A DNA stretch of 64,000 nt from Streptomyces sp. LBL (GTDB taxonomy: Bacteria; Actinomycetota; Actinomycetes; Streptomycetales; Streptomycetaceae), in the NCBI RefSeq assembly GCF_029893585.1, contig NZ_JARXYX010000011.1, positions 181,458 through 245,457 of the forward strand. Direction: 5' to 3'. The notes below the pieces were generated by a model, which did no database searches, was not told the origin of the DNA, and saw only the letters and a program-made list of their open reading frames with translations. Of this stretch, positions 63,963 to 64,000 are shown piece after piece. Each line of letters starts with the position of its first letter. Within the stretch, counting starts at the first letter, position 1. The position numbers and the translations under genes were made by a program.

Positions 63963-64000
63963 CTATCGGCGTGCCGGGCGGAAGCCCTCGTACTGGATGT
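63963..64000 (-). CDS. Possible C-terminal end of a gene running off the right edge
   Basis: Minus strand reads codons for IQYEGFRPARR then TAG (63965-63963). The composition looks coding, and a convergent gene would suit the position. Eleven codons are too few for any identification. Confidence 0.25.
   Translation of the reverse strand, partial: IQYEGFRPARR

Larger units (their letters stand above)
63654..64000. other. Right-edge spacer, no complete gene
   Basis: No supported complete gene. It contains the GC-rich repeat at 63917 and possibly the 3' end of a minus-strand gene at 63963. Confidence 0.45.

Overview
The window is chromosomal core DNA of a Streptomyces or a close relative. GC content is very high throughout and GTG, TTG and ATG starts are mixed. 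The gene content is typical of the genus: whiA-yvcK-rapZ-uvrC, rbpA, a tkt-tal-zwf-opcA-pgl operon, and gap, pgk, tpiA and secG in a row. I saw no IS element, integrase, CRISPR array, rRNA or tRNA. I noticed no in-frame TTA codon, but I did not scan every codon.

Layout. 1-3.2 kb: sufR-sufB-sufD on the minus strand (sufD cut by the window edge). 3.3-7.2 kb: an AAC(3)-like acetyltransferase, an ABC-2 exporter pair separated by a 92-bp tandem duplication, and ctaA (heme A synthase). 7.5-10.1 kb: amidohydrolase, a small conserved protein and ctaB (heme O synthase), all minus. 10.5-17.2 kb: pentose-phosphate operon tkt, tal, zwf, opcA, pgl. 17.3-22.7 kb: an MFS pump, rbpA, secG and the lower-glycolysis genes tpiA, pgk and gap, all minus. 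22.9-31.2 kb: secreted zinc carboxypeptidase, then the overlapping uvrC-rapZ-yvcK-whiA operon read on the minus strand. 31.8-35.1 kb: a DNA-binding protein, a LacI-family regulator and a PfkB sugar kinase. 35.3-38.3 kb: uvrA. 38.5-45.9 kb: a mycothiol-type maleylpyruvate isomerase homologue, an MBL hydrolase, a polar amino-acid ABC importer, aroQ, an S66 carboxypeptidase and an MHS-type MFS permease. 46-53 kb: a broken gene, then terC, a TerD/FtsK-like fusion, terD and uvrB, all minus. 53-64 kb: MHYT sensor, ogt, VOC protein, psuG-psuK, a methyltransferase, CorA, a CBS protein, a kinase-like protein, a DUF1772 protein and an orphan gltD.

The main result is a shared promoter architecture. Five genes (an MFS pump, uvrA, uvrB, ogt and terD) carry [T/C]TGTCAGTG-N8-TAnnnT, with exactly 8 nt between the two parts in every case. 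uvrC carries a weaker version with the same spacing. This is the LexA-independent DNA-damage promoter (RecA-NDp, activated by PafBC) known from mycobacteria. It explains the repair genes and puts two unexpected genes, a drug-pump-like MFS and terD, in the same predicted regulon.

A second theme is local duplication at gene 3' ends. Tandem repeats of 10, 29, 29, about 39 and 42 bp each include or abut a stop codon. The 92-bp duplication in the ABC operon preserves an ATGA translational-coupling junction three times over. A third theme is leaderless transcription: several genes show a TAnnnT box exactly 7 nt before the start codon.
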